Shown: positions 21,078-34,158 of the stretch, in pieces
Numbering within the stretch: position 1 is the stretch's first letter
Layout of the letters: every line of letters starts with the position of its first letter
NCBI GenBank assembly: GCA_029255685.2
Contig: CM055316.2
Location: forward strand, 68,897,237 to 68,961,236
Direction of reading: 5' to 3'
DNA: 64,000 nucleotides
Source of the DNA: Silene conica
Taxonomy: Eukaryota > Streptophyta > Magnoliopsida > Caryophyllales > Caryophyllaceae
Notes under the pieces: generated by a model
Seen by the model: the letters and a program-made list of their open reading frames with translations, nothing else
Database searches by the model: none
Told to the model about the DNA's origin: nothing
Position numbers and translations under genes: made by a program

Positions 21078-22320
21078 TGAACTTCCCATGAATTAAAAGA
21101 GTAATCAAACAAGTCATAAATATATTTTTTTCAAGTTATTTGTTTGGTGTAAAGGAAGGTAAAAGGATAAATCCTTTTATTATAAAAGGTATAGAATTTA
21201 TTGGCTTCCTATTGGCCGTTGAAATTTATGAGTGAAAAATATTAATTTATGTGGGACCCCACTTTGTTTATATAATTTTTAATTATTTTCTCTTCTTTTA
21301 TTAATTAATTGATCTCCTTCCCGACACTTGAATTCAGGAAAATTTCTTATATTTCGTTCTCTAAAATTAATGTTTTACATAGCGTTTGAAAGATATACAT
21401 TGCTCAAAAATCATAAAAATATATTTATAAATCCCATATTAATTTTATGTCATACTCCCTCTGATTTCTGTGTTGTTCCTCTTTCCATTTTGGTCTAATA
21501 ACAATGATTTCTCTCTTTCCTCTTTTGAACAACATTATATGGTCCAAAATCAATTTTACGTGAGGTCATATGTATTGAGTGGTCCAAATTGATTACCTTA
21601 TTTCTTGTGTCAAAATGAAAAGACAACACCACAAGAAATCAGAGAGTATAAATTATCGAATGAAATTTGTGGTATGGTCGATTTTGGTGATAAGAAAATG
21701 GTTGCTTGCTTGATTGTCGCCGACATTCTCACAATCCTACTTGCACGATTTTTTAATCAGTAGTTTTTCTGTACGACCGTCATTTCGTGCTTTTTACAAA
21801 ATGTGACCATTTTTTTTATAAATAGTGACCATTTTGAAAAAAAATAAGTCATTTATAACAAAAAATATGGTCACTGTTTAATTAAAAATGATAATTATTT
21901 ATCAAAATATGATAATTTTTCTATTTATCGCATGTACGACCGTCATAAAGTATAATTTGTGCTTTCTAAGATATTTGTCCGTACGAAGTATCATAACCAC
22001 CAAAACTTCCCACATTTAAGAACTTTTTGGTTATTGTCCAAAAAACGGGTTGGTGGGCCCAGTAATGCATCCAGATAACCATGGTTTATACACACGTGAC
22101 ATTGTCATAATCGTTGTAACGTGTCGCTTTTACAAGGTAACCCCATTTACAAGTAATGATTAATAAAACGGTTAATTTTACCTTCCATTTTTAATAGAGT
22201 AAATTAAAATTTACTTCCTTTTAAAACAATTTTTTCTTAAATTAATCTTTTTTAAAAATTTTATTCTAAATTTAGTCCTTATTTTCTATTCAGGCAAAAA
22301 ATTGCTCCTACATCCTAATT
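21078..22320. other. AT-rich spacer with one MITE
   Basis: No gene. It contains the Stowaway-like element at 21455-21646; the rest is AT-rich and unassigned. Confidence 0.5.
21455..21646. mobile_element. Stowaway-like MITE
   Basis: 192 bp with inverted ends CTCCCTCTGATTTC and CTCTCTGATTTC, flanked by TA (21453-21454, 21647-21648). No coding capacity. Confidence 0.8.
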
Positions 22321-22479
22321 CAGGTGAAAAAAGAACTTAATGGACAAAATTACCCCTCAGTTAGCATGTCCCTAATTTTCTACTACCATATATATGGACC
22401 ACTACTCAATTCATGTTTGAAAGGCTACTATAACATTTTCTATATAAGAAACACAACCACCACCACCACCACCTGTGTC

Positions 22480-22889
22480 ACAACGCAACGCAGGTACCCA
22501 AACACCCGAATCATTTCCTCTTTGGGCAACAGACCAAAGCCCTATATCAGTATTACCATATAAAGAACAAAACCGTCCCTTTCGGCAGCAAGTATCTTCT
22601 GTACATTGGGGATTCCGGGTTATCGGATGAGCAGTTCGCTGACTTGCTACAGGTTTGCTATGCCGATCTGACCGACATTCCCCCGACGGTAACTTTACCC
22701 ACTCTCCGTCGTTCCATTGGGGTGGTTGATGCCGATGGTCGAATTTTAGGGGATACGGTGGATTCGGTTTTGGGTTTTTACCTCTCGAGCCAAAATTGGT
22801 TCATGTGTAAAACCACATTCATGTTTGCCAGTAGCGCGGGTCTAGCTTCCGTAGGTTGTTTGACGGCGTATATAGGTCACCAGATTTAG
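22480..22889 (+). other. Unrecognised coding-like fragment
   Basis: Two overlapping frames look protein-like but match no family I know. One spans about 22490-22629 (from PESFPLWATDQ to VHWGFRVIG). The other is open from about 22566 to 22889 (YLLYIGDSGLSDEQFADLL, then VVDADGRILGDTVDSVLGFY) and ends in a small, hydrophobic stretch (MFASSAGLASVGCLTAYIG). A frame switch near 22620 or a short intron could join them. GC content is higher than the surroundings. It may be a captured or decayed host exon. Confidence 0.35.
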
Positions 22890-23456
22890 AACTGGTTTTC
22901 TGGGTAATTTTAAATATTATAATATTATAATATAATTAGTTGTAATACCAGTGAAATTCACGGGATTAGATATATTATTACGCTGGTGGTATTATAGAAC
23001 CTCGGTCCTCGAATTTGCAACCACAATAAGCTATGATGACAAAAGATACTCGTAAGAAACAAAAAAAAATATATTGACATAATATATAGTCAAAATATAA
23101 TTTTCACAATTTACTAAATTTTTGTCACGGATTATTAGTATTTTGCCACGAATATTGTTAAGTTTATTAGTATTTTGTCACAATTGTTGTTATTATTATT
23201 ATTACTAATTTTAACCTGTGCTAATTGCACGATATACATTTTAAACAACTTTATAATAAAATGATGATTAAGTTTGTAAATCTAAGAATTTTAATTTCAA
23301 ATATAAATTACGCTTGCAATTAAGAGATTGTAAATGACACACTTAATATACATAATGCATTAACTGTTAAGTATCAATTTTTAGTGAACAATATTTGAGA
23401 AAAATAATTAAATAAAAATTTACTCTCAATACTAAATGTATTCGTTGTCTGCATTA

Positions 23457-23510
<54 letters not shown>

Positions 23511-23520
23511 ATAATAACCT
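22890..23520. other. AT-rich spacer ending in a TA microsatellite
   Basis: No gene. Around 23213-23233 is a degenerate Helitron-end-like hairpin (CCTGTGCTAATTGCACGA). The (TA)n run follows. Confidence 0.4.
23458..23508. repeat. (TA)n microsatellite
   Basis: About 25 uninterrupted TA units. Confidence 0.95.
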
Positions 23521-23529
23521 ATCTATAAA

Positions 23530-23934
23530 ATCTTATTAAAAAGCTAAGCTAAAATGCCAATTAAAAGCCATCAACCATAAATTAATGCCACGTCAGATTA
23601 CAAAAAAACAACCTTGCAATATCTAAAACCGACGTCAACAATTCAACACAAATTGCATTTTTCTATGTGGTACTGTCCAATAAAAACAAAAAGGAATAAA
23701 CTCTTATTTACTTTCATTTACAAATCTACGTTTTAATTGCTTATTTTATAATTTTGTTGCTATTTATTTCACTATTATCTTTCATCTACCCTAATTATGG
23801 ATTTCACATAACCACCTCATTTCCTAATTTTAATATTGAACTTCTCCAATCCCTCTAACTCAATTTAAGTATTTCATAGTGTTTTGTTTATATAATTGTT
23901 GTATTTTACTAAATATATGCATAATATGCACCCT
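23530..23934 (+). mobile_element. Helitron 5' end fragment
   Basis: Begins TCTATAAAATCTTATTAAAA, the same start as the copies near 51770 and 53235, and continues with the family's typical ATGCCACGTCA motif. No 3' end was found before the LTR element at 23940 interrupts it. Confidence 0.55.
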
Positions 23935-23939
23935 ACCTC

Positions 23940-26896
23940 TGTTGGAGCTAGTGTCCTCAACAGTTAGTACGACAACACGTATAAATCTCTTAAAGGAACA
24001 CAGGGTATACTTTGTATTTTAGCCAGTTGATTCACGTTTATCAATAACGGTTGGCTTGCTAGAAAGTTTGACGTTATTGTCATACAGATGGCGGTAATCA
24101 ACTGGTCCCTAAGAGTCACACCTAAAGGATAAAATCTGAGAGATATGATTAGATGAAAATGTAATCATATTGATACCTTATACGTCTAAACGGTTAGTCA
24201 ATGTAATGATGACATAATTATTTAATACTGATTAAATAATATTAGCTAAGACGAATTAAAATGTTAATTCGTAATTAAATGTAAAATGTTATATTTAATT
24301 ATGTGTAATGAAATTATTTAATAAAGATTAAATGATTTAATTAAATATAAAAGATTATATTTAATTAGTGGATTATAAATATAAGATATTTATAAGATAA
24401 AACATTACACAAGAGAGAGCGATATAACCGATTCTATAAAGATAGAATTTCGGTCTGAGCAATTATTAAGTTGTTCATTTGTTGTGAAGTGTTGTAGGTA
24501 GAACCAAATACTGATTTGGGGAATCCTAGTTGATGTCTAATAGCAAAGTTGTTTGCAGCTATAAATAGGACATTCACTCTGCACTTAAAGGGTACGAGTT
24601 ACACGACTACTTCCTTCTCGCTCTCTAGCTTTTCATCTTACACAAAATTAAATGGTAATTTTGTAGTTTCTAGCTCAGGAAAAGGGTCTCAGGACATCTT
24701 GGGTGCAACGATTAGGAGGATATCTGTTTTGATATCTGATCTTAGGCATTTGCAAGGACAAAAGGTTAATTCTTGATCCATCCAAATCTTTGTATCTTGT
24801 TCTTTGTTTATGACTATAAATCATACATTATAAATTTGTTATAATCCTGCATATAAAGAATTGGGAATATATACAGATATTTTCCCACAAGTCTTATAAG
24901 AGCATAAGGCTTACGAATTTTATTTTTGTATGATTTTCATAAACGTTTTGAGGACAAAAAAAAGTCGTCGCAATTTTCTTAGCCGAGACATTTTTTTTGT
25001 GTGTTTTTCGTTTTCTTTTTTGATTTATTATTGTTGTATTAATCAGTTAAGATGACAAAATAATAAATTTGTAGATGTTTTAACTTAATAAGGATTGAGT
25101 TAAAACGTAAAAGGGAATCGTCTTGTATGTTCTTGAATGAAATAATTTGCTAAATAATCGATCCCAGGATAATCTTGATATTCGTCTTAAAAGGTTAATT
25201 TGAATTATTAAGATTATATCAATGTCTAATAAGCATTAGATTTTGAATGTTATCGATCTTGTATTTTAGCAACCCGACATTATTTTTCAAGTTCAATTTT
25301 TTTTAAATAAAAAAAAAAAATTTTAAAAAAAATTCGTCGTACTGTTCACAGCGGTACTGCTCACGCGAAAAAAAAAAGTTTTTTTTTTTAGCAGAATGTT
25401 TTTTTTCAGAGCAACCTGTTTTTTTTTTGTTTTTTTTTTCCGGCTGATTTTTACGGGTTTTTTTTGTTATGCATTATAAGGATAATGTATACATGTTTGT
25501 TGAGGTCTATAAGCCCGCTGCGGGGAACTCAACAATGTTGTTGTGAAAAAGTTCACAAGTTTTGATACCCAATTATTTTAAAAGGTTTGAAATAATGTTG
25601 GATTAATTCATATTATACAATAATATGAATATGTTTTGTTTAATTAATATTATGTGATTAATTACGGAATTATCACGTAATTTAAATCTTTAAATGGTGG
25701 TTTGGGTAAATTACTCTACATAATTACGGAATTATGTCTTGAAAGATTAATTTGATTAGTATGATGCATTCTATATATTATATTGTTGAATGAATGAATG
25801 GATTTATTTACATTTTTGCAATCAGTTGTAATTTGTAATACTTAGTGTGGCCTTAGTAAATTATGTTTTCGTAATGCAGGAAACATAATTTGTGATGTAT
25901 TTATGAGATCTCGAATCTCCGTTGTGTAATATTTTTTTCTTTTACGTATTTGGGAATTAGAACGTAATAATAGGATTTTATTATGTAATTCATCAAATGT
26001 AATAAAGAAGACCAAGACGGAGATCGGATTGCTCACTCTCACTACATCACCAAGAAGGAACATACAAGACAAGCTTCGAGGGTCCATTGCTGAATGGATT
26101 CCAAGTTGTATTTTTGGTTATTTTTAGTAGGATAGGCCACACTAGGACTTTCTTTATTTTCGTTTTTATTTCCGTTTTGCTTTTCATTCACATGTTTGTT
26201 TTGCATCATTTTTCCGCCTAAACCAAACCACCTGAGATTGCATATAAATTGACTCATATAGTATGTATGCTAGTCAGTGTCGACATACAGATGTCACACG
26301 TTTTTCCTTAAAGCCATCATCTTATTTTATTCATTCTCGCATGCTAGATATTTGTTCACTTAAATGAATTTAAATTAAAGATGATGAGATCTTCCTCTAT
26401 AACTTAAAATTGAGATTAGTCTTTTATAAGTCAAATTACTATGAATCCCTTCTTCGTCGCCAGGCATATAGGACTTTACTCTCCATATGACCCCTTCTAC
26501 GTTGGGTAAGAAGTAGCTGTTGACTTATTTTACCTCAACATCATGACCCTCGTACGATCATGTGGTTATGGTGGATTAAAGATAGAATTTACAGAAATTT
26601 ATCGACCAAGAATTCTAAATGTAGAATTAGCCAAGAGGTTGACTTATCAATTTACTGAAATTGAGTCTTGGGATCGTTTATATAGTTCTTGAGGAAGATC
26701 AATTATATAAATGCTAAAGTCATCGCATTAAACTGTTTTTGCTAAACTATTTACAAAACTATGGTATGCTTATTATGTTTTAATTTCTTTTTTACAGTGT
26801 AGAATTCACCTAAACAAAACAATAATACTGCAAATACTATGGCTGATCATAATGATGCTGCAAAGAATTGGGAATATATACAGATATTTTCCCACA
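23940..26896 (+). mobile_element. LTR retrotransposon (probably Ty1/copia), incomplete, with TSD
   Basis: The left LTR is 23940-24889 (TGTTGGAG...CCCACA), followed at once by a decayed tRNA-Met-type primer site and the ATAAGGC that often follows it in copia elements. The right end at 26896 repeats only about the last 35 bases of the LTR, directly followed by the TSD ACCTC (26897-26901), which matches 23935-23939. Between them is non-coding, homopolymer-rich leader-like sequence. The element is broken and lacks pol. The identical 35 bases at both ends suggest it is not very old. Confidence 0.7.
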
Positions 26897-26901
26897 ACCT
26901 C

Positions 26902-28281
26902 ATCCTTCTAAATCTCCCGTTTACATATATTCACATGATAACATGAAAAAATATTTTATGTTTACATGTCGTGAATTTTGTAGGGATATAATATTTGTGT
27001 TTTTGCTTGATTTGTCATTTCTTTTGGTAAATTAAATTTTAGATTTTATTTGTGATTGTCCAGGACCAAGATTGAGCAACTTGGTTTTCTTTAAGATTTA
27101 TTTATTGCTCGATCATATTCTACTACTCCGTAAGTCACTCTTTTTGTTATTTTGTTATTTTTGTTAATAAGGGCTTCATTTTGTTATTAGTGTACGTATA
27201 ATTCATTTTGCTTTATTCTAATGCTACTTTTACTTAATATGTATAAGGTACATGAAATTGATTCAATTTTACATGTGAATGCATAAAAAATATGATGATA
27301 AAGCACATGAACGAGACAATCCACGGCAAATTGGAAGCGCCTATATACATATGTTTAAATGAGGTCATATGGGTTGTCAGTATCTCAGTCCTAATCAGTA
27401 GCGGCGATGGATTAGCACCAAGAAACAACAGTTTATGCCGTGGATAATATATCGTACATTTAAATGTTTTTTCGAATATTTTATGTTTAATGTTCTTTTT
27501 CTTTGTAAAGAATACAAAATCTAAACAACTTTAATCGTAATTGATGATTACATTTTACTCGAGAAAAATTAGACCATCGATCTTAAGTTTTTGGGTTGTA
27601 CATTTTAATGTTGGCCATATTTTATACAGATTACTTTAAATTGTTAGGACGTAGATTCTATTGAATGTGTTTCCTCTTAATCATTTGACTTCATTATTAT
27701 CGTTAAATGAATCATTGAATTTGATTTACTTCAATTTTGATTACTCCATATGTTTCGTTTAATTGTTTACCTTTGATTTTGTCGTAAAGATCAAGAAAAG
27801 AGGAGTGAACCAATTATTAGAATCAAAAGAGAAATAATTGACCGAGATATTCCAAAATGAAATGGGTAAACAAATGATTGGAATGAATGAGTATAATTTT
27901 AACAATTCAAAATTAAGAAAATAAAGTTTGTGAAATGTTTCGTCTAAGTGACATGATAACATGTGATATTGGTAAGAAGCGGATTTTGGGTACTTCTCAA
28001 TACAAAATTTGCGCGATAATAATAGTACTCATCCCATCCAATAAGTTTTTTACATTTTTATTGTTTGTAAGAAATATTTTAATCCACCTTAATTAAACAA
28101 AATGAAAAAATCACTTTATTTTGTAAATCAGTTAGTCTTTTAAATGAAGATAAAACATTTTCACTATTAAACAAAATGAAAATATCATTTTATTTTGTTG
28201 ATAGGTGGGTTAACTACAAAATCACATAAACCTCTTAATCTACATCAGAAATTTGTAAAACTATGTAAGAAAATATATAAC
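26902..28281. other. AT-rich spacer with one MITE
   Basis: No gene. Resumes the sequence split by the LTR element, then contains the MITE at 27744-27891. Confidence 0.45.
27744..27891. mobile_element. Small Stowaway-like MITE
   Basis: 148 bp with imperfect inverted ends (CTCCATATGTTTCG against CTCATTCATTCCAATC, both followed by TTGTTTACC-like sequence) and TA on both sides. Confidence 0.5.
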
Positions 28282-30505
28282 TCTAATTAAAAGGGTAACT
28301 AAAATAATGTGACATGGGAAATTTTTTAATGTGACGTGGCATATTTAAATGTGACATGACATATTTTTAATGGGGCATATAGCTAAAAGGTAACTTAACA
28401 CATTTAATTTTTCGCTATGTAGCATTATCATAATTAAATTCTATAAGCATTTAATTTAATTCCACATATCATAGCATTTAATTTAATTCCATATAGCATT
28501 TCATACCCATTAATTTCAATTTATTTTAATTGATTATTTAATTTAATAATTTATACTATTTAAATAAAAGGATAGTTTAGAACATTAATTTTATTTCATA
28601 TGGCATTTTAACACCTCATAAATATTTATTCCTTTTTTCTTGATTACTTTATTATAACATATATGTAGTAATAAATGACTCTATAAATATATAATTAAAA
28701 AATAATTTAAACTATTTACCATCATTCACATATCATATTATTATTTCATAAGATAACTTCTTAAGATGCCCCAATGCAAAATTGCAAAGTATATATTTTG
28801 AAAAAGAATAAATAATATTAGTAATAATTAAGCAAACTTTTTACATTCTATTTCTCTTTGCTGCATATTTTATGGCTATATAAAATTTAATAATAATGAG
28901 AAAAATCTATAAATCTAATTAAAAGGCAAACCAAACTTTTTGTTATGATCCACATGTCACCCACATACCATATTTTAATTTCATAAAATAAAATATTAAA
29001 TTAGTCTCATGTAAAGTGTATTTTGTAGAAAAACTTAATTAACAATAATCTTATCTATAAATGTAATTAAAAGGCAAGTCAAACTATCATTATCATCCAC
29101 AAGTCATATTTTAATTTCGTAATATGTCATCTTAAACCACTCTCATGTAAAGTTGATTTGATAAAAACAAAAATATAATAACAATAATTAAACAAACCTT
29201 ATACATTCCATTTCTCATTATTGACGCATATTTATGTCTATATTAAATTTCATAATAATAAAAAAATAAAGTTCAAAATTCAAGAACATTAATTGATATT
29301 TAGATCTATATTAAATTTGATAATATTTAAAAAAAGATGCTCAAAAGTCATAATACGCATCCTCAATTATTTATATATTTTTGTTGGAAGGGAAAATTTG
29401 TAAGGCCAATTTTTTGTTATTTTTATCGTTACTAGAATTATATGTATCACTTATTTTTCTTATCATTCTATTCACATCAAGTTAACTGTATTAAGGTTTT
29501 AAATTATTAACTAATTTGTTTATTTTTTATGTAGCTTACACTGAGTTATGGAATGTTTGTCACATTTCAATTTCATCGTATGTATTTATTTTATTCTCAT
29601 ATAGGGGTTAAATCAAGATTTGTGTTGTTTGAGTCTTTAAAGGTAAATATACTTACATCTCTATGACTTGATTCTCATTCTCTATTTCTTTCACTATTTA
29701 CGAGGATAATTAAGTTTATAACGATGATATTTCATAAAACAAATTTCACTATTGTGGGTTATTTTGCACTAATTATTGAGTTTTTTTTTTGTTTATATAG
29801 AGATAGAGGATTTATTGGAGAAACAAGACTACATCAAAAAGTAAAATACAAAGATTTCTTATCCAATTGTAAATTATTGATTAACTACAACACTGACGAC
29901 ATTAACATAAAAGATTAATAGTTTTTTGTTATTTTTTTTCACATATATTTTGGTATTGTTGTTTTTCTTCCATCATTTTGCCTTTGAAAAAATAACACTC
30001 TTCACCTACCGATTTATTTGATTTTTCCAACTCTGGTCTTTATATTAACATGTCAATGTTCATAATTTCAATACACGTTCTATCATGAATTATTCATGAG
30101 GTGATATGCGTGTTTGATATTTTATAAATTCAATTACTATAAACACTAAAAGCATCACACTATGAAATAAAGTTGTTGCTTTAACATTCTTAATTTCGCA
30201 ATTTATTGTTGTATTAGCTTCAATTTTAGGGGGAGTATGAAATGTTTGTTTTGTCATAACATTTATACTCTTGTGTTCTATGTTATTTTCAAAATTGTTA
30301 ATTAAATTTTAATATCTAATTTGCGAGGGTGCTGTATCTTTGGAATCTTTGATTGCTAATATAATTTTGTATAATTTCATCATACGAGTACCTATATTAT
30401 TAAGTTATTTTAGCTTGCATGGAGTTACTTTAATTTTGCACGGTATTATAGTATCCACTATACATCACTTTAATTTCTAATAAATTGTTGACAAAAGATT
30501 AATTA
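28282..30505 (+). mobile_element. Helitron-family remnant, cut off by a gypsy LTR
   Basis: Starts with a TCTAATTAAAAGGGTAAC end and the motif AATGTGACGTGGCATATTT, repeated in variants to about 28380. Similar starts recur near 28911 and 29052. From about 29490 it is homologous to 54480-55300 of the Helitron at 51770-55463. The family's 3' hairpin and CTAG are missing because a gypsy LTR begins at 30506. No helicase is encoded. Confidence 0.6.
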
Positions 30506-31454
30506 TGTAACATCCCGTATTTTCGTAAAATCCAATTTAATCGTTTTAAATTATTTTAGTAATAAAATAATATTTTAATAAGTTAACTCGGAAGATTTTA
30601 ATTTAATAAGTGAGATCCGTCTTAAGAACCTCAAGTCCTTAAGACGAATACAAACTTGGCATGTAAATATCCGACTTAAACATCGTTCCATTTATCCGAC
30701 CCATTTTATTTACTCGGAAAGGACAGTCCTTAAAACCCCATAAACCCCTAATATGTCGACATTCATCCTCCATCTTCAACATTTTTACAGTAAACATAAT
30801 ATCCTCAAAACCTCCATAAAACCTCTCTTTCTTTTGTGAAATTCTCCATCATCCGCTCTTCAAATCGCAAAAGTAAGTACATTTTCGGAATCCTCGTTCA
30901 ATTTCCAAGTCATCTATCACTTCGGTTTCTCGTTTCCATCACTTCGAAAATTCAGCCTGTTTTCATAATTCCGTTTTTATGCTCTTAAACCGGTTTTCTT
31001 TGTTTTCAGGCGAAGGATTTGACAACCCGGACATTGATAGCTTCATACTCGAGGAAGATCTTTAGCCGGATAAGCTTGTGAGGTGACGATAATGAGAAAC
31101 TCGGCCTTTATGTGTATATTAGCATATTCGTTGTGATTCTTGTGTGGTTTCTGTTTTTGTTGTTAAAGGCTGATCAAAGGACTTAGTAACATGTTTAGGA
31201 TGATGTTATGATGATGAATTCATGCTTGAATCGATTGTTATGTGTTCTTAAGCATATTTTCAGTTTTTCTCATTTTGCGACGGATACAAGTTAAATTCGT
31301 TTGAGGATTGTTATGGGACTTACTTGCTGGTAGATTAGTGGTAATTGGTATTTGTTGTTGTTGGGTAAATATCTTGTGTAGTAATTTTGAAGTTTGTAGG
31401 TCGATTATTGAAGTTTTCGTATGTTGCGTTTTTGCGAAAATGCGTTACAGGCTC

Positions 31455-31855
31455 TCTGAGCCGGTCGACCGACCGGCCGCCGGTCGACCGGCTGGGAGAG
31501 CATATTGGGTATTTTTCGAGAATTTGAGAATTAGGCCTTGGGACTGCCAGCCGGCCGACCGGCTGCCTGCCGACCGGCTGGTGGTCATTTTCCTTGTATA
31601 GTGTGTTTTTGCGATGAACATAGAATAGAAGGGAGCCCAGCCGGTAGACCGGCCGCCTGCCAGCCGGCTGGGAGCGCATTTGGGGAATGGTTACGAGTTT
31701 CGTGAAGGCTTGGGAAGGTCTTCCCAGCCGGCCGACCGGCTGCCTGCCGACCGGCTGGGAACCCTTTCTTGTGTGTTCTCGGTTTTAAAAGAAGAAGAAG
31801 GCTGAGAGGTCACCAGCCGGCCGACCGGCTGCCTGCCGACCGGCTGGGGACCCCT
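31455..31855. repeat. GC-rich palindromic array in the gypsy LTR
   Basis: Five islands at about 88-bp spacing, built from CAGCCGGCCGACCGGCTG-like palindromes with CCTGCCGACCGGCTGG arms. Confidence 0.8.
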
Positions 31856-32149
31856 GAAGGCTTTTTATTGTTTTTCGATCGTAACTTTTGAACGGTTGAT
31901 CGGTTTTGATTGAAATTCGTTTTGTATACCTGTGATATATTTTTGAGGTCCCCGGTATACGGGCAACACCATATTGGGTTCGGGAAAGGAGTGAGGATAG
32001 AGACCCCCCGGTCGGGTAACCGAAAGGGAAACCGGCTCTCCCTCGTCTCAGTTCCCGGGATCAATTAAGTGTTGATTAGAGGTTTAAGAAGTTAGAACTA
32101 TAGGTTAGTTTCTACCTTTGGATGTTAGTGGTTACAATGGTTGTCGCGT

Positions 32150-32650
32150 GGTGGGATATGTGTTAAGTTCACCTCTGGACCCACTACGTGTTTATATGTC
32201 GCGTGACGGGATATGTGTTAAGCTCACCTCTGGACCCGTTACGTGTTTTGCTTGGGCGTGTCAGGATATGTGTTAAGCTCACCTCTGGACCTGACACGTG
32301 ATCGGTCGTCGTACACGGGATATGTGTTAAGTTCACCCCTGGACCCGTTGTGCGGTGACTGCGTATTGGGATATGTATTAAGTTCACCTCTGGACCCAAT
32401 ACATGTTTGTAGCATTGGGATATGTGTTAAGTTCACCTCTGGACCCTTTGCTTTTGGATGATTAGGGATATGTGTTAAGTTCACCTCTGGACCCTTTTCA
32501 TGTTTGTAAGTTTAGGGATATGTGTTAAGTTCACCTCTGGACCCTTTACTTGATTAGATGTTGGGATATGTGTTAAGTTCACCTCTGGACCCGACATAGT
32601 GTAGTAATGGGATATGTGTTAAGTTCACCTCTGGACCCGTTGCTAGTATT
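32150..32650. repeat. Tandem array in the gypsy LTR
   Basis: Ten units of about 45-60 bp, each with GGGATATGTGTTAAGTTCAC followed by CTCTGGACCC. In the better-kept units the base strings on either side of the core mirror or repeat each other. Confidence 0.85.
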
Positions 32651-33591
32651 GAGGATGTTTATCTGCTTGCCTAGATGATGGTACAGTGTCAGATATGCAT
32701 GATGGGTTATGGATGTTTATCTGCTTACCTAGATGATGGTACAGTGTCAGATATGCATGTCGAGTTATTGATGTTCATTCATTTGAGGTTAAATCATCCA
32801 AGGCGTTGGATGACTCTTGTTCGGTTCATAAATAATTGGATTGAAAGACCCCCCGACTGGGTAACCAGTAGGGAAACCGGCTCTCCTTCCTATTTGTTTA
32901 TGAAGTTGGTTGAGAGCCGTGCATGATAATCGCATGATAGTAAGAGATCAGATGATGAGTTGTTTATGCTTCACATGTTGTTATATGTTGGAGTATTCTG
33001 CATTGTTTTATGTGTTATGTGTTGTCACAAAAGGTGGCTAGGAGAACTCTAGTCACTCCCCACTGATTGTGGCGTACATGTTTTCATGTATGTAGGTACA
33101 TGCAGGATTGGAGATCGGGGTTCACGAGAGCTAGCGAGCGATGATCCTTTCATCATGACTTACCCTTATTTATCGTTTAGCTGGACTCGTAGTGGTGATA
33201 CTTTGTTTTGGTGCCTGTAGGGATGTTCCATCCCAGGCTTGTATTTATGTTTCGGTTTGATACTTAGAACTGCTACTTATCTATTTTGGTTTCAGTTTCA
33301 GTTACGTTTCAGTTTAAGACTTCTCGCATGTTGTTTAGTTTACTTTAAAAAGTTTAAATTCCGCTGAAATTTTTAGTACTTTTGTGTGTTTATATTTCCG
33401 CTTTCGCGAGGGGTTTTACAGTTGGTATCAGAGCATTATTGCTCCCGACGCACTCATGTGACCCCCAACCTTAACTTGACCAGATAAACAAATAATGAAT
33501 GAGAGATGGGGTAGATTTAAGGACTTATATTGTAGTCTGTTTGTGCCTTGTTAGGAACGCGTCTAACGGTTTACTCTCTTATGATTGAAGA

Positions 33592-34158
33592 ATGACAGAA
33601 ACAACCTATGAAGAGAGTGCGGAGATGCGAGCCCTCATTCAGACTCTTCGGGATTGCGAAGCTAGGTCATCTATGCCGTCTTCTTCATTTCAAACCTCGG
33701 GAAGTAACCAACCTGGAGGATTGGCTTGGATTATCACCGAGATGTGGAGGAATGCAGCTAAGACATTCGACGGAGAAACTATTGCTGCGACCCTCACTGC
33801 CTGGTTCTTTGACATGGAAAGGAATTTCATGATTTATGGTGTTCGTTCTGAAGATCAGATCCGAGTAGCATCTCAGTTCTTAGTCCGTGAGGCCAGGAGT
33901 TGGTGGTTGACGATCAGTGCTCCTGCTACTCGTGACCCTACTTTCACTTGGAGTCGTTTCAAGACTCTTCTTGGCATGAGGTTTTACCATAGGGACATTC
34001 GCCAAGATAAGATGACCGAGTTCATGAACCTTCGCCAAGGAACCCTTTCTGTTCAAGCTTTCACCAATCGATTTGAGGAGCTGATTCACTTTGTTCCACA
34101 GCTAGTTCATGAACCTTCGCCAAGGAACCATTCAGTTTGTTTTGAAGGAGGACCGTAA
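33592..34158 (+). CDS. Ty3/gypsy gag, N-terminal part
   Basis: 188 codons of a retrotransposon gag, the structural protein of the virus-like particle. Recognisable blocks are AKTFDGETIAATLTAWFFDM, SQFLVREARSWW and FTNRFEELIHFVPQLVHE, typical of the plant gypsy gag domain. The segment is incomplete and no zinc knuckle is visible. It follows the LTR and primer site at the expected distance. Confidence 0.85.
   Translation: MTETTYEESAEMRALIQTLRDCEARSSMPSSSFQTSGSNQPGGLAWIITEMWRNAAKTFDGETIAATLTAWFFDMERNFMIYGVRSEDQIRVASQFLVREARSWWLTISAPATRDPTFTWSRFKTLLGMRFYHRDIRQDKMTEFMNLRQGTLSVQAFTNRFEELIHFVPQLVHEPSPRNHSVCFEGGP

Larger units (their letters stand above)
30506..33420 (+). repeat. 5' LTR of the gypsy element, 2.9 kb
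   Basis: Same family as the inverted solo LTR at 17681-20691. It has the same layout of five GC-rich palindromic islands followed by a tandem array and a segment with GAAACCGGCTCTCC on both sides of that array. Confidence 0.9.
30506..34158 (+). mobile_element. Ty3/gypsy retrotransposon, 5' part (LTR, primer site, gag start)
   Basis: A fossil with a 5' LTR (30506-33420, TGTAACATCCCG...GGGGTTTTACA), a primer site for initiator tRNA-Met (TGGTATCAGAGC, 33423-33434) and the start of gag from 33592. Protease, RT, RNase H, integrase and the 3' LTR are not present downstream, so the element is truncated. Its gag resembles the large-LTR Ty3/gypsy groups; a Tekay-like assignment is only a guess. Confidence 0.9.

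Noticed and set aside
23213-23233. Possible Helitron 3' hairpin
   Set aside because: Imperfect stem and no CTAG at the right distance.
31308-31679. Frames on both strands across the palindromic array
   Set aside because: Same repeat artefact in the other LTR copy.
31455-31855. Terminator-like or attenuator-like GC hairpins
   Set aside because: Part of an LTR repeat array in a eukaryotic genome.
32184-32484. Three repeat-coded frames (GPEVNLTHIP-like units)
   Set aside because: Arise from the tandem array in the LTR; all phases read open by repetition.
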